This document shows, piece after piece, positions 21,437-29,694 of a stretch of DNA of 34,756 nucleotides. The position numbers and the translations under genes are program-made. Origin of the DNA: Candidatus Zixiibacteriota bacterium. GTDB taxonomy: Bacteria > Zixibacteria > MSB-5A5 > GN15 > FEB-12. The notes beneath the pieces were generated by a model, which did no database searches, was not told the DNA's origin, and worked only from the letters and a program-made list of their open reading frames with translations. Numbering within the stretch: the first letter of the stretch is position 1; each line of letters begins with the position of its first letter. The stretch lies in NCBI GenBank assembly GCA_034439475.1, contig JAWXAN010000039.1, positions 1 through 34,756 of the forward strand, in the 5' to 3' direction.

Positions 21437-24061
21437 CTAAAACGTAAACCCCGCCTGGAAATAAAATCTGTCGAAATCGTTGTTTGTCACACCATAGCCG
21501 AATTCAAACGGGCCAAGTGGTGAATCAAATGCCAACGACGCCCCAAACCCCTGACGGAAATTTTTCAGCCGGAATACTTCAGACGTAGAATAGACACGGC
21601 CGATATCGTAGCGGGCAATGGCATACAGCCGGATCGGCAGTCGCACACGAAGTTCATGGTTGAGCAAAATCATCTTGTCGCCGGACAATTGGTATGTACT
21701 GTAGCCCGACAACGAGTAGAGGCCGCCTATATAGAATTTCTCTGATGGCGGCAAAGCATCGCTTGAGACTCCAATCGAAACTTTCGGATGATAATTTATT
21801 CTTCTGTTCACTGGAAAATAAGATTCAAGCGAACTGTAAAATTTGGTAAAGAGAAAATCTCCGCCGAGTATTTTTCCTGACTGCTGGAATGCAATAATAT
21901 GTCTTTTTCCGGTCTCAGGAAAAGGGACACGGTCAAACGTTTCGACCAATGATTCCAGGTGTAAACTTCGCTGGCCAAATCTCTGCATGTTAACGCCATT
22001 TTCGAGATATCGTATTTCTTCAAACGAGATGCCGCCGGTCACCATGCCGAAACGCGCTATCTGCTGGCCGATTTTGAACGATCCGCCCCATTTAATTTCT
22101 TTGCGTTCTCCAGTGAATATCTGTTCAGTATTATAAAGAGGGCGGAGCAGGCGGTTGTGGAAGACTTTTGCCTGTGCGGTCAGATATGTTTTGAATATTC
22201 TGTCTACTTTTAATGTGGAATAATAATCCTGGCGATCCTGCGCGTATCCGGTATGCCCCAATGCCTGAATCCCCGCGCCAAAAATGTTATCATCGAGAAG
22301 TTCAAGAAACTCTTCCGATTGATATTCATCGTCCCATCGCCAGCCGACACGAAGTTGTTTGGCTGGCTTCTCCAAGACTGAAAGGTCAATGACAGCTCCG
22401 CTGTCGTTCGGCATGAGTGTCAAACTTACGCGGTCGTACAGGTCGGTGCTGTAAATAGCATCGATCCCATTCGATGCCGATCTGCTGGAAAATGGTTCGT
22501 CGATTGTAAGCGGGAAATACGAGCGTACCAGCCAGTCCTTGGAGCGGATATTGTTTGAGACATCGATGCGCTTTATGATCCCCTCGTCGATATCGATGTC
22601 GATTTGATTGGTCTCAAAATCAATCGACACATTTCTGATATAGGCCAGGTCAAAGCCTTTTGTGGAATAAAGGCTAATAATATTATCAAGACACTCCTGA
22701 AGTGAGCGGGGATCGATACGTGAGTTGTGAAACTGACATTGCGAAGACAGAGCTGAATCGGAAAGGATCTGATTTCCCAAAAATGAAAAGCTGATCCGCT
22801 CGGCATGCAACTGGGGTTCAAGCGTGAGAGAAAGCATAATACTTTTTGCGAGAACCGAAGCGGCGCTCAGATGCATTTCGGCCGGAACAAGTTCAACCCG
22901 TATCCCGAAGAGTCTGTCACGGCGAACGATCTCTTTGAGTTTTTTTATCAGTCCAGTCCGGGTGAACCGATTCGACAGATGGGCTTTGGTGACAGTCCCG
23001 ACAAGCGTAGGATCAGGTGAGGTTACCGACAAATCGGCCAGCTCAAATATCATAGTGTCCCGAAACTGCTCGTCGAGTCTGGCAATAATGTTGTCGGCGG
23101 CGGTTAGTCCGGCTTGATATCCAAGCGCGATTAGGGCCTCGCCGTAATCAAAATCAGAGGCATTGAAAGTTCTCAGATCGGGTGTGATAACAAAATCGGC
23201 CCGCTTGAGTTGGGACTCGAGTTTGTCAGCGGCCATAATCGAAGTCGCCTGATTGGCGATGTCGACCGGAGTTACAAGTTCACTGCGCCTGAGCAGACGG
23301 CTTGAATTGTCTACCGCGACCACAAAATGAACCGAATCAGACATCTGGCGAACAATGTCAACCGGAACTGGGATAAGCATTCCGCCATCCATGAGCAGTT
23401 TTTCATTTTGAAGCACTCCAGTGAACGCCAGCGGAAAGGCCATTGTCGCGCGAAGGGCATCGGCGAGTGAACCCGACGAGAGAATAACCGTCTCGCCGGT
23501 CACAAGATCAGTGGCTACCGTTTTAAACGGTACTTTCAGGTTGCTGAAATCTCCGCCCGCTTTATAGGCGGCGCAGGATGTTTTTGAAGTCAAAAACGAG
23601 GTCAAGGCCTGGGCCGATGAAAGCGCGATAGGAATCCGAGGCGTAAAGCTGTTGAAACGGATGGAAAATAGATGCCGCTCGCTCTCCAGTCGTCGAGTGA
23701 GGAACATAGAGTTTCGGTTTGGGCTGTTGGCAAGCAAATTCGAGAAACTTGCATTTACAACCAGATCCCTGATTTCATCGGCAGTGTACCCGCAGGCATA
23801 CAGTCCACCGACAATTCCGCCGATCGATGTTCCGGCGATGGCCGCGACTGAGATGTGTTTTTCCTCGAAGGCTTTGAGAATCCCGATTGAAGCCAGACCG
23901 CGAGCGCCACCGCTTGAGAGGGCAAGCAGGACTGATCTTTGGGGATGGGTGTCATAGGGGTCGGCGCCGTTTAACCCCCCAATATGAATTATATCCGCCG
24001 GTAGCGTCGGTGCCGACCAGAGAGTTATCAGAAGGAATATGACGAAGCCGAGAGATTTCAC
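21437..24061 (-). CDS. Patatin-like phospholipase with POTRA-like region and outer-membrane barrel (type Vd-like)
   Basis: A large outer-membrane protein, 874 residues from GTG 24061. A signal peptide (VKSLGFVIFLLITLWSAPTLPA) starts it. The patatin lipase domain (about 44-340) has the oxyanion loop SSGGARGLA (49-57), the nucleophile elbow GTSIGG (Ser79) and DGG (Asp225), a complete Ser-Asp dyad. Next come POTRA-like segments (about 360-560), then a beta-barrel of the BamA/TamA type ending in FYFQAGFTF, with the terminal Phe expected for Bam-assembled proteins. This is the layout of PlpD-like proteins of type Vd secretion and of the longer patatin-Omp85 proteins common in FCB bacteria. Longer starts up to 24229 are open but would overlap the divergent methyltransferase gene and put a polar stretch before the signal. 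The lipid substrate is unknown. Confidence 0.87.
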   Translation of the reverse strand: MKSLGFVIFLLITLWSAPTLPADIIHIGGLNGADPYDTHPQRSVLLALSSGGARGLASIGILKAFEEKHISVAAIAGTSIGGIVGGLYACGYTADEIRDLVVNASFSNLLANSPNRNSMFLTRRLESERHLFSIRFNSFTPRIPIALSSAQALTSFLTSKTSCAAYKAGGDFSNLKVPFKTVATDLVTGETVILSSGSLADALRATMAFPLAFTGVLQNEKLLMDGGMLIPVPVDIVRQMSDSVHFVVAVDNSSRLLRRSELVTPVDIANQATSIMAADKLESQLKRADFVITPDLRTFNASDFDYGEALIALGYQAGLTAADNIIARLDEQFRDTMIFELADLSVTSPDPTLVGTVTKAHLSNRFTRTGLIKKLKEIVRRDRLFGIRVELVPAEMHLSAASVLAKSIMLSLTLEPQLHAERISFSFLGNQILSDSALSSQCQFHNSRIDPRSLQECLDNIISLYSTKGFDLAYIRNVSIDFETNQIDIDIDEGIIKRIDVSNNIRSKDWLVRSYFPLTIDEPFSSRSASNGIDAIYSTDLYDRVSLTLMPNDSGAVIDLSVLEKPAKQLRVGWRWDDEYQSEEFLELLDDNIFGAGIQALGHTGYAQDRQDYYSTLKVDRIFKTYLTAQAKVFHNRLLRPLYNTEQIFTGERKEIKWGGSFKIGQQIARFGMVTGGISFEEIRYLENGVNMQRFGQRSLHLESLVETFDRVPFPETGKRHIIAFQQSGKILGGDFLFTKFYSSLESYFPVNRRINYHPKVSIGVSSDALPPSEKFYIGGLYSLSGYSTYQLSGDKMILLNHELRVRLPIRLYAIARYDIGRVYSTSEVFRLKNFRQGFGASLAFDSPLGPFEFGYGVTNNDFDRFYFQAGFTF

Positions 24062-24101
24062 TTGCCAAAACCAAGAACTACAGGATTCATTGCCACCACG
24101 T

Positions 24102-24932
24102 ATGAAAGTCGAATCTAAGATAACATCTCCGCTGAGTCGAGCGGAACTAAAAAATATCCGGAGTCTCCAGACAAAAAAAGGGCGGAGGCTCGAAGGACGA
24201 TTTATAGCCGAAGGGATACGCATTCTCAACGAAGCCGTTCGCTTCCGGTTTTGGCCTGAGGCTATTTACTACTCACATGACCAGATTGACGAGCGCGGAG
24301 TGCAGTTGCTTGACACATTTTCCGATCAGGGAGTGGGATGCCGCCAGATTTCCACCAAACAGCTCGCCGAAATAAGCGATACCGAGACACCGCAGGGGAT
24401 GGTCGGCGTTTTTCTCACCCCGGAGTACGAGAGCGAACAACTTTTTTCAGGCCGGCATCGTATTATACTTATATGCGATCAGATAGCCGATCCGGGCAAC
24501 CTTGGGACATTATTCCGATCTGCCCTGGCATTCGATGCCACCGCAGTCATTCTCACCGGAAGCGGGGCTGAAGCCTATGCGCCAAAAGTCCTCCGGGCTT
24601 CGGCAGGCACACTTTTCGGGCTGGAGATAGTGCGGCTTTCCACGACACACGCTGTTGCCATGTCCCATTCAAACGGCTTTACAATTATCGCCGCAGACTC
24701 TGAAGGACAACCATTGGCACAGAGTATGGAGTCCATGCTGACCGACAAAAAGGTCGTCATTGCGATCGGATCGGAAGCCGAAGGATTATCAAATGAGATA
24801 ATTAGCTCCGCAAATATGACGGTGCGTATCGGACATAGCGCAAAAGTTGAATCGCTCAATGCCGCCGTCGCCGGGTCGATACTGTTAAAAGAAGTGTATG
24901 TATTCCTTGGGAAAGAGAAGCAAAATGTGTAG
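24102..24932 (+). CDS. SpoU/TrmH-family RNA 2'-O-methyltransferase
   Basis: A 276-residue SPOUT (knotted) methyltransferase that adds a methyl group from S-adenosylmethionine to a ribose in rRNA or tRNA. The N-terminal substrate-binding part includes IRSLQTKKGRRLEGRFIAEGIRILNEAV. The catalytic part has the three SpoU motifs: ADPGNLGTLFRSA, VIAIGSEAEGLS and VESLNAAVAGSILL. It resembles RlmB/TsnR-type enzymes; the target base is not known. ATG 24102 is preferred because the conserved region begins soon after; the longer frame from 24039 would overlap the start of the divergent patatin gene. The two divergent starts are only 40 bases apart, so their promoters must overlap the coding regions. The 3' end overlaps the next gene by 8 bases. 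Confidence 0.85.
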   Translation: MKVESKITSPLSRAELKNIRSLQTKKGRRLEGRFIAEGIRILNEAVRFRFWPEAIYYSHDQIDERGVQLLDTFSDQGVGCRQISTKQLAEISDTETPQGMVGVFLTPEYESEQLFSGRHRIILICDQIADPGNLGTLFRSALAFDATAVILTGSGAEAYAPKVLRASAGTLFGLEIVRLSTTHAVAMSHSNGFTIIAADSEGQPLAQSMESMLTDKKVVIAIGSEAEGLSNEIISSANMTVRIGHSAKVESLNAAVAGSILLKEVYVFLGKEKQNV

Positions 24933-26010
24933 ATTCTTGCTTAGTTTATTCGGTGTCTGTTTTGCCGCGGCTTTGATACTCATAGCCTGTCCTGCTGTGT
25001 CTGCGCAGGAGATTTTTGAACGCGAGAGTCATCTCTTTGCCACCAAAGACCTCTCTTCGTCTCTTGACAACCTGCCGTCGCTGAAAATCATAATAAAATC
25101 CGCGGCGAGTCTGAGCGGCAAGCTTGATATTAAAGTGGCTAACCAGACCGGAGTAAAGTTGAGTTATTCCAAACAGGCAAAGACAACTTCCCGCACGAAA
25201 GCAATTGACCATATCGACCTTATCAGTGTGAGTTTAGAACAGGTCGGCGGAGCCGGACGGCTTGAGTTCCGTGCGCCCAATCCCTCCCCGTGGGATATGA
25301 AAACCGAGTCGGGTATCATAGAAGCGGTTTTGACTTTGCCCGAAAATTGCGCTGTCGAAATCGAAGCGACTTATTTTGATATCTCGGCCGTTGGCCCAAT
25401 AAGCTCTTTGTTGATTCCGGCATCGCTCGGGCGTCTCCAGATAGCGGGTGTGACCCGCCTGCTCGATGTGACAACCAACAATCGCAGGATTGAACTCCAT
25501 GATATTTCCGGCGAGATTTCTGTGGCAACCACAAATTCGAGCATTGAAGCGACAAAAATCCGTTCAAGCGGCACACAGGCCAATTTCCGTAACGAAGGCG
25601 GCGATATAAAGCTCATTGATTTCGAAGGGGCCATCAATGCCCGCAATAATTTCGGCAAGATAGAGTTGATTGATTTCAAACCGAGCGGAGAGAGTAATTT
25701 TATTCGCGGGGCATCGGGGCCGATTATTATCGAGATAACCCGAATGAGCGAAGGCCAGCTTGTAGTTGACAACAAACAGGAAGATATTGACATCACTCTG
25801 CCGGACACAATTTCATCCTTTGTCTCGCTCTCGGTCGACGAAGAAGGGCTTATCGAGGTCGGCAAATTTCCATTCCGCACAGATTTGGTCCAACGCAACC
25901 GCCTTAATCTTTACACTGGCAAGGGGACTGTCGATATCAATTGCTCTATCAAGGGAAAAGGAAATATTTATCTGAGAAAAGATGGAAATGAGGATATATC
26001 AGTTCAATGA
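24925..26010 (+). CDS. Exported DUF4097-like (beta-helix, adhesin-like) protein
   Basis: A 361-residue exported protein. Residues 1-27 are a signal peptide (FLLSLFGVCFAAALILIA, cut after AVSA). The rest is rich in short beta-strands with repeated patterns such as LLDVTTNNRRIELHDISGEI, SVATTNSSIEATKIRSSG and RNNFGKIELIDFKPSGE, fitting the DUF4097 repeat fold that turns into a right-handed or stacked beta-structure. Such proteins are periplasmic or surface; no enzyme motif is seen. It lies between an RNA methyltransferase gene (8-base overlap) and sppA (4-base ATGA overlap), so it is co-expressed with a membrane protease. Its start ATG 24925 has only a weak GAGAAG site. It may be a partner or substrate of the SppA-like protein. 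Confidence 0.75.
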   Translation: MCRFLLSLFGVCFAAALILIACPAVSAQEIFERESHLFATKDLSSSLDNLPSLKIIIKSAASLSGKLDIKVANQTGVKLSYSKQAKTTSRTKAIDHIDLISVSLEQVGGAGRLEFRAPNPSPWDMKTESGIIEAVLTLPENCAVEIEATYFDISAVGPISSLLIPASLGRLQIAGVTRLLDVTTNNRRIELHDISGEISVATTNSSIEATKIRSSGTQANFRNEGGDIKLIDFEGAINARNNFGKIELIDFKPSGESNFIRGASGPIIIEITRMSEGQLVVDNKQEDIDITLPDTISSFVSLSVDEEGLIEVGKFPFRTDLVQRNRLNLYTGKGTVDINCSIKGKGNIYLRKDGNEDISVQ

Positions 26011-28421
26011 AGATTACTTTAACAGCATCAATCATATTTCTCTCGCTTGTAGTGTCATCGTCGGCCCAAAGCGAACGCCAAAGACTCGCCCTGCCAGAGG
26101 GGATTTTTTACTATCAACCTGCGGCCTCGGTTTTTGGAACCGAAGCTACATGGATAAATCCGGCCAGTCTGAGCCGCTACAGTGCCGGAAGTATCCAGAT
26201 CATGGCCGACCATGCCGATGGCCGCTTCGCAGATAGCTGGGGCTACACGGCAAGCTATGAAAAGCTGTCGACCGCATTCCGGCGGCTTTTGCAGCGCGAT
26301 GGCGCCGAGACCAAGGAATATATTTTTGCCGCCGGTTCGGGTTTGGGGGAAAAACTTGATCTGGGCGGTTCATATCGATATTACGGCGAAGCGCAAGGCG
26401 AAAACAATAAAAGGCATTTGTGGAATCTTGGGCTGATTACAAAATCAGGCCGTGATATTTCTATCGCCGCTGTGCTGTCGAATCTCAATCGAGGGAAAAT
26501 CGACGGGCAGAAAAGTTTTGTCGAGCAGCGCTACTCGCTCGCCTACCGTCTGCTCGGCGATAAAGCCACTGTCGCCGTCGATATGTTTCTGTCTACCAAC
26601 AATAAATTGAGTGAAGCCGATTATATCTATCATCTCGAATTCGTCCCCGTGCCCGGTCTATTTGTAAATGGCTTTCTTGATTCGGACAGAAATTTCCAAT
26701 TGGGAATTCGCGCCAATCTGCTCCGTTACTTCACTGGCTCAAAGAGCAATTTCAACCGAAGCGGCGATGAACAGCGATCCACGGTTTTCGCGGGAATGTC
26801 GACACTGCGCCAACATTCTATTATTCCGGAACCGAAGCGGAGGTTGTCGGTTAACATAGGAAATCAATCCGAAAATCCGGTACGTCCGTTTTTTGCGCCC
26901 CGCGAGACTCCGTTCGCCGAACTGATCACGAGCCTTTACCATGCGGCTGAAGATAAAACAATCCGAGAATTAATTGTCGAGTTTGGCCGTGAGCGAATCA
27001 GATTTGCACATGCCCAGGAAATTCGGCAGGCGTTGGAGACCTGCAAAGCAGCAGGTAAAAAAGTCACCTGCTATATCAACCGCCCGAACAATACCACCTA
27101 TTATATTTCATCGGTCGCCGATGCCATTCTCATTCCGCCTGTCTCACAATTGAATTTGATTGGATTAAAAGCCGAGCTGACATTTTATGCCGCAACCCTT
27201 GACAAACTCGGCGTGAAAGTAGAATTGCTTCGCATTGGTGCATACAAAACCGCCGCCGAGAGTTACACCCGTTCCGCATCGACTGAAGAAAATCGTGAGC
27301 AGGTCAACCGCCTGCTCGATGATATCTATGATCAATTCACCGCAACAATTGCACAGGGACGTTCCATCAGCCAGGATTCGGTCAAGAAAATTATCGACGG
27401 CGGGCCATACACCTCGGAAGAGGCGATTCGATATGGTCTGGTCGATGCCTTAAGCTATCGCGAGGATCTGCCCGGCAAATTTCTTACGAAAATGCCTGAG
27501 GTCTCATTCCGTCGTTATCAATCGGACACGCTTCTCAGCGATAAGTGGGCTAAGAAACCAGTACTCGCGCTTGTGGTTGCCGAGGGAGAAATACGCTCAG
27601 GCGATGCTGGCTCGATGTTTGGCGCATCGGTCGGAGTAACTCCAAAGGGGATGAAGCGCGGTTTTCAGCAAGCGCTGGCAAACCGGGACGTGCGCGGAAT
27701 TGTTTTGCGGGTGGATTCGCCCGGCGGAGACGCGCTTGCCGGAGAACAAATTCACAAGAGCGTTACTGATGCCGCTAAGAAAAAGCCATTGGTGGTTTCG
27801 ATGGCCAACGCGGCGGCCTCGGGGGGCTTCTATATCGCGACTCCGGCTCGAAAACTTTTCGCAAGCTCCTCAAGTATCACCGGTTCGATTGGAATTTTTG
27901 GAGGTAAAGCAGATTTCAGCGGGCTTTATGACAAAATTGATCTCGGCAAAGAACTTTACACACGGGGCACGTTTGCGGGAATGCTTACCACAATTCGTCC
28001 GTTCACAGAAATGGAACGCGAGAAATATTTTTCGCACCTGACTTCGCTTTACGATCATTTCGTGAAACTTGTCGCCGAGAACCGACATCTTTCCACTGAT
28101 TCTATCGACGCGCTCGGTCGCGGTCAAATCTGGACTGGCCGCGAGGCTTTGGATAACGGGCTGATTGACGCAATCGGCGGACTATATGAATCACTCCGCT
28201 ATACCGCACATGAAAGCGGATTGGACGGCAAGGAATACGAGATCGCGATTTACCCGAGACAGCGAAGGTTTTTCGCGCTCCCGGGACTCTCGCTTATGAA
28301 TTCAATAACTGGCATTTTCACCGGCTCACGCGAAAACAACTCTATTCCGTTGCAGAGCGTCATCGATTCGCCCGATGGATTTTTATTTACGCGAATGCCG
28401 TTTGATATTGAGATAGATTGA
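26007..28421 (+). CDS. sppA: SppA-type signal peptide peptidase fused to an outer-membrane barrel-like N-terminus
   Basis: An 804-residue protein. A signal peptide (residues 1-20, ITLTASIIFLSLVVSSSAQ) precedes a region of about 270 residues with alternating beta-strand character (TSYEKLS, YIFAAGSGLGEKLDLGGSYRYYG, FQLGIRANLLRYF) and a PorV/TraF-like opening (AASVFGTEATWINPASLSRY). From about 300 it is a tandem S49 peptidase: the first domain has Lys414 in GAYKTAAESYTR (compare GKYKSAVEPFTR of E. coli SppA) and the second has Ser605 in AAASGGFYIATPA. Together these give the Ser-Lys dyad of long SppA, which degrades leftover signal peptides in the membrane. A barrel-like N-terminus is not part of E. 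coli SppA, so its site may be the outer membrane or periplasm. It overlaps the DUF4097 gene by ATGA. Confidence 0.85.
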   Translation: MKITLTASIIFLSLVVSSSAQSERQRLALPEGIFYYQPAASVFGTEATWINPASLSRYSAGSIQIMADHADGRFADSWGYTASYEKLSTAFRRLLQRDGAETKEYIFAAGSGLGEKLDLGGSYRYYGEAQGENNKRHLWNLGLITKSGRDISIAAVLSNLNRGKIDGQKSFVEQRYSLAYRLLGDKATVAVDMFLSTNNKLSEADYIYHLEFVPVPGLFVNGFLDSDRNFQLGIRANLLRYFTGSKSNFNRSGDEQRSTVFAGMSTLRQHSIIPEPKRRLSVNIGNQSENPVRPFFAPRETPFAELITSLYHAAEDKTIRELIVEFGRERIRFAHAQEIRQALETCKAAGKKVTCYINRPNNTTYYISSVADAILIPPVSQLNLIGLKAELTFYAATLDKLGVKVELLRIGAYKTAAESYTRSASTEENREQVNRLLDDIYDQFTATIAQGRSISQDSVKKIIDGGPYTSEEAIRYGLVDALSYREDLPGKFLTKMPEVSFRRYQSDTLLSDKWAKKPVLALVVAEGEIRSGDAGSMFGASVGVTPKGMKRGFQQALANRDVRGIVLRVDSPGGDALAGEQIHKSVTDAAKKKPLVVSMANAAASGGFYIATPARKLFASSSSITGSIGIFGGKADFSGLYDKIDLGKELYTRGTFAGMLTTIRPFTEMEREKYFSHLTSLYDHFVKLVAENRHLSTDSIDALGRGQIWTGREALDNGLIDAIGGLYESLRYTAHESGLDGKEYEIAIYPRQRRFFALPGLSLMNSITGIFTGSRENNSIPLQSVIDSPDGFLFTRMPFDIEID

Positions 28422-28445
28422 GCGCCGAGTTACCCACTGAAAGAA

Positions 28446-28509
28446 GTGGTGTCAGGCGCCCTCGCCTGACAGTTAAATTATAGTGTTGGGCGAGGGCGCC
28501 CGACACCAC
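28446..28509. repeat. Pair of hairpins that together form a 26-bp-armed inverted repeat
   Basis: GTCAGGCG/CGCCTGAC (28451-28470, loop CCCT) and GTTGGGCG/CGCCCGAC (28485-28504, loop AGGG). The whole stretch can also fold as one long stem with two mismatches. No T-run follows sppA, so it is counted as a repeat rather than as a standard terminator, although it could slow transcription. Confidence 0.75.
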
Positions 28510-28523
28510 AGAATGAGTACTAT

Positions 28524-28552
28524 CACACCGTCCCGACAAATGTGGGAGTGTG
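28524..28552 (+). repeat. REP-like hairpin, CACAC/GTGTG family, degenerate arm
   Basis: CACACCGTCCCGACAAATGT then GGGAGTGTG; one base is lost from the inner arm relative to the 10520 copy. It is followed by a GTCATCCCGGCGCAGGCCGGGAACCAGG element (28566-28592). Confidence 0.7.
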
Positions 28553-28646
28553 GTACCCCTGATAATGTCATCCCGGCGCAGGCCGGGAACCAGGTCAGCC
28601 TCCCTTGTTTTAAATAGCGATTCCTCCCAGGCCCCCCATGATCCTT

Positions 28647-29693
28647 CTACAACCTTCTCCCGCTTGCCGTATCAAAAAACAACAGCTCGCTCGCTTTCAC
28701 TGAAAAGTGCACCGGCTGGCCAAGCGGAGGAGGAGAAGCAAACACCGACGATGCCGTCAGTGTCAAATTCGCAAACGATAAAGTCATAGTATAATGATCG
28801 CCTAAATATTCATACGACAGCAGTTTCCCCTGAAGTTCCGCGGTCGAATGAATTTCCACGGCTTCTGGGCGTATTCCCACCTGAAACGGATTTTTAAGTT
28901 TGGAGAGAGTCTCTTCTTGTAAAGGCAATCCAAGCGGCAACAATTTTCCGGATTCAATCCGACCTTCAAATATATTTATTGTTGGTTGTCCCAAAAATCT
29001 TGCCGTAAATATATTCGCCGGACGCCGGTAAAGCTCCTCAGGCGTGCCAAGCTGCTCGACTGTGCCGCTATTCAAAAGCGCAATCCTGTCAGCCATGGTT
29101 AGAGCCTCGACTTGGTCATGGGTCACGTGCACCATCGTTTTTTTCAACCGCTTCTGGAGCGTGACTATTTCCTGACGCATGCGAAGCCGCAAATCGGCAT
29201 CGAGATTCGACAACGGCTCATCGAGTAGAAAAATGGCCGGCTCACGGATAATCGCCCGCCCGAGCGCCACCCGCTGTCTCTGGCCGCCGCTCAACTGGCC
29301 CGGTTTGTCGGCTAGGCGGTCTCCCAACCCGAGCATATTTGCTGTCTCCTGAACACGCTTTTTTATCTCATCCTTTTTTACTCCGGCCACAGAAAGCGGG
29401 AAGGCAAGATTTTGGGCAATGCTCATATGCGGATAGAGCGAATAATTTTGAAAGACCAGCGAGACATCTCTGGCCCGCGGCGGCAACTGGTCGACACGTC
29501 TTCCGCCAATATATATTTCGCCCGAGTCGGCCTCTTCGAGTCCGGATATAATGCGAAGCAATGTCGATTTGCCGCACCCCGATGGGCCCAGAAGCACAAG
29601 CAGTTCACCGTCGGCGAGTTCAAGCGAGACATTGTCAAGCACCGGAGTTGATGAGAATTTCTTTGAAATATTTTTTACGACAAGACCCGACAT
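28647..29693 (-). CDS. ABC transporter ATPase of the MalK/UgpC type
   Basis: A 348-residue ATP-hydrolysing subunit of a carbohydrate-type importer. The nucleotide-binding domain has Walker A GPSGCGKST (36-44), Q-loop FQNYSLYP, signature LSGGQRQR (134-141), Walker B IFLLDEP (155-161) and switch His192. The C-terminal 110 residues form the TOBE/MOP-like regulatory domain of the MalK group (GQPTINIFEGRI, VGIRPEAVEIH, GDHYTMTLSF). Permease and binding-protein genes are not in the window, so this is an orphan or shared ATPase. It starts 1 base after the recF stop and is probably transcribed with recF, a curious grouping without known functional meaning. Substrate unknown. Confidence 0.88.
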   Translation of the reverse strand: MSGLVVKNISKKFSSTPVLDNVSLELADGELLVLLGPSGCGKSTLLRIISGLEEADSGEIYIGGRRVDQLPPRARDVSLVFQNYSLYPHMSIAQNLAFPLSVAGVKKDEIKKRVQETANMLGLGDRLADKPGQLSGGQRQRVALGRAIIREPAIFLLDEPLSNLDADLRLRMRQEIVTLQKRLKKTMVHVTHDQVEALTMADRIALLNSGTVEQLGTPEELYRRPANIFTARFLGQPTINIFEGRIESGKLLPLGLPLQEETLSKLKNPFQVGIRPEAVEIHSTAELQGKLLSYEYLGDHYTMTLSFANLTLTASSVFASPPPLGQPVHFSVKASELLFFDTASGRRL

Positions 29694-29694
29694 T

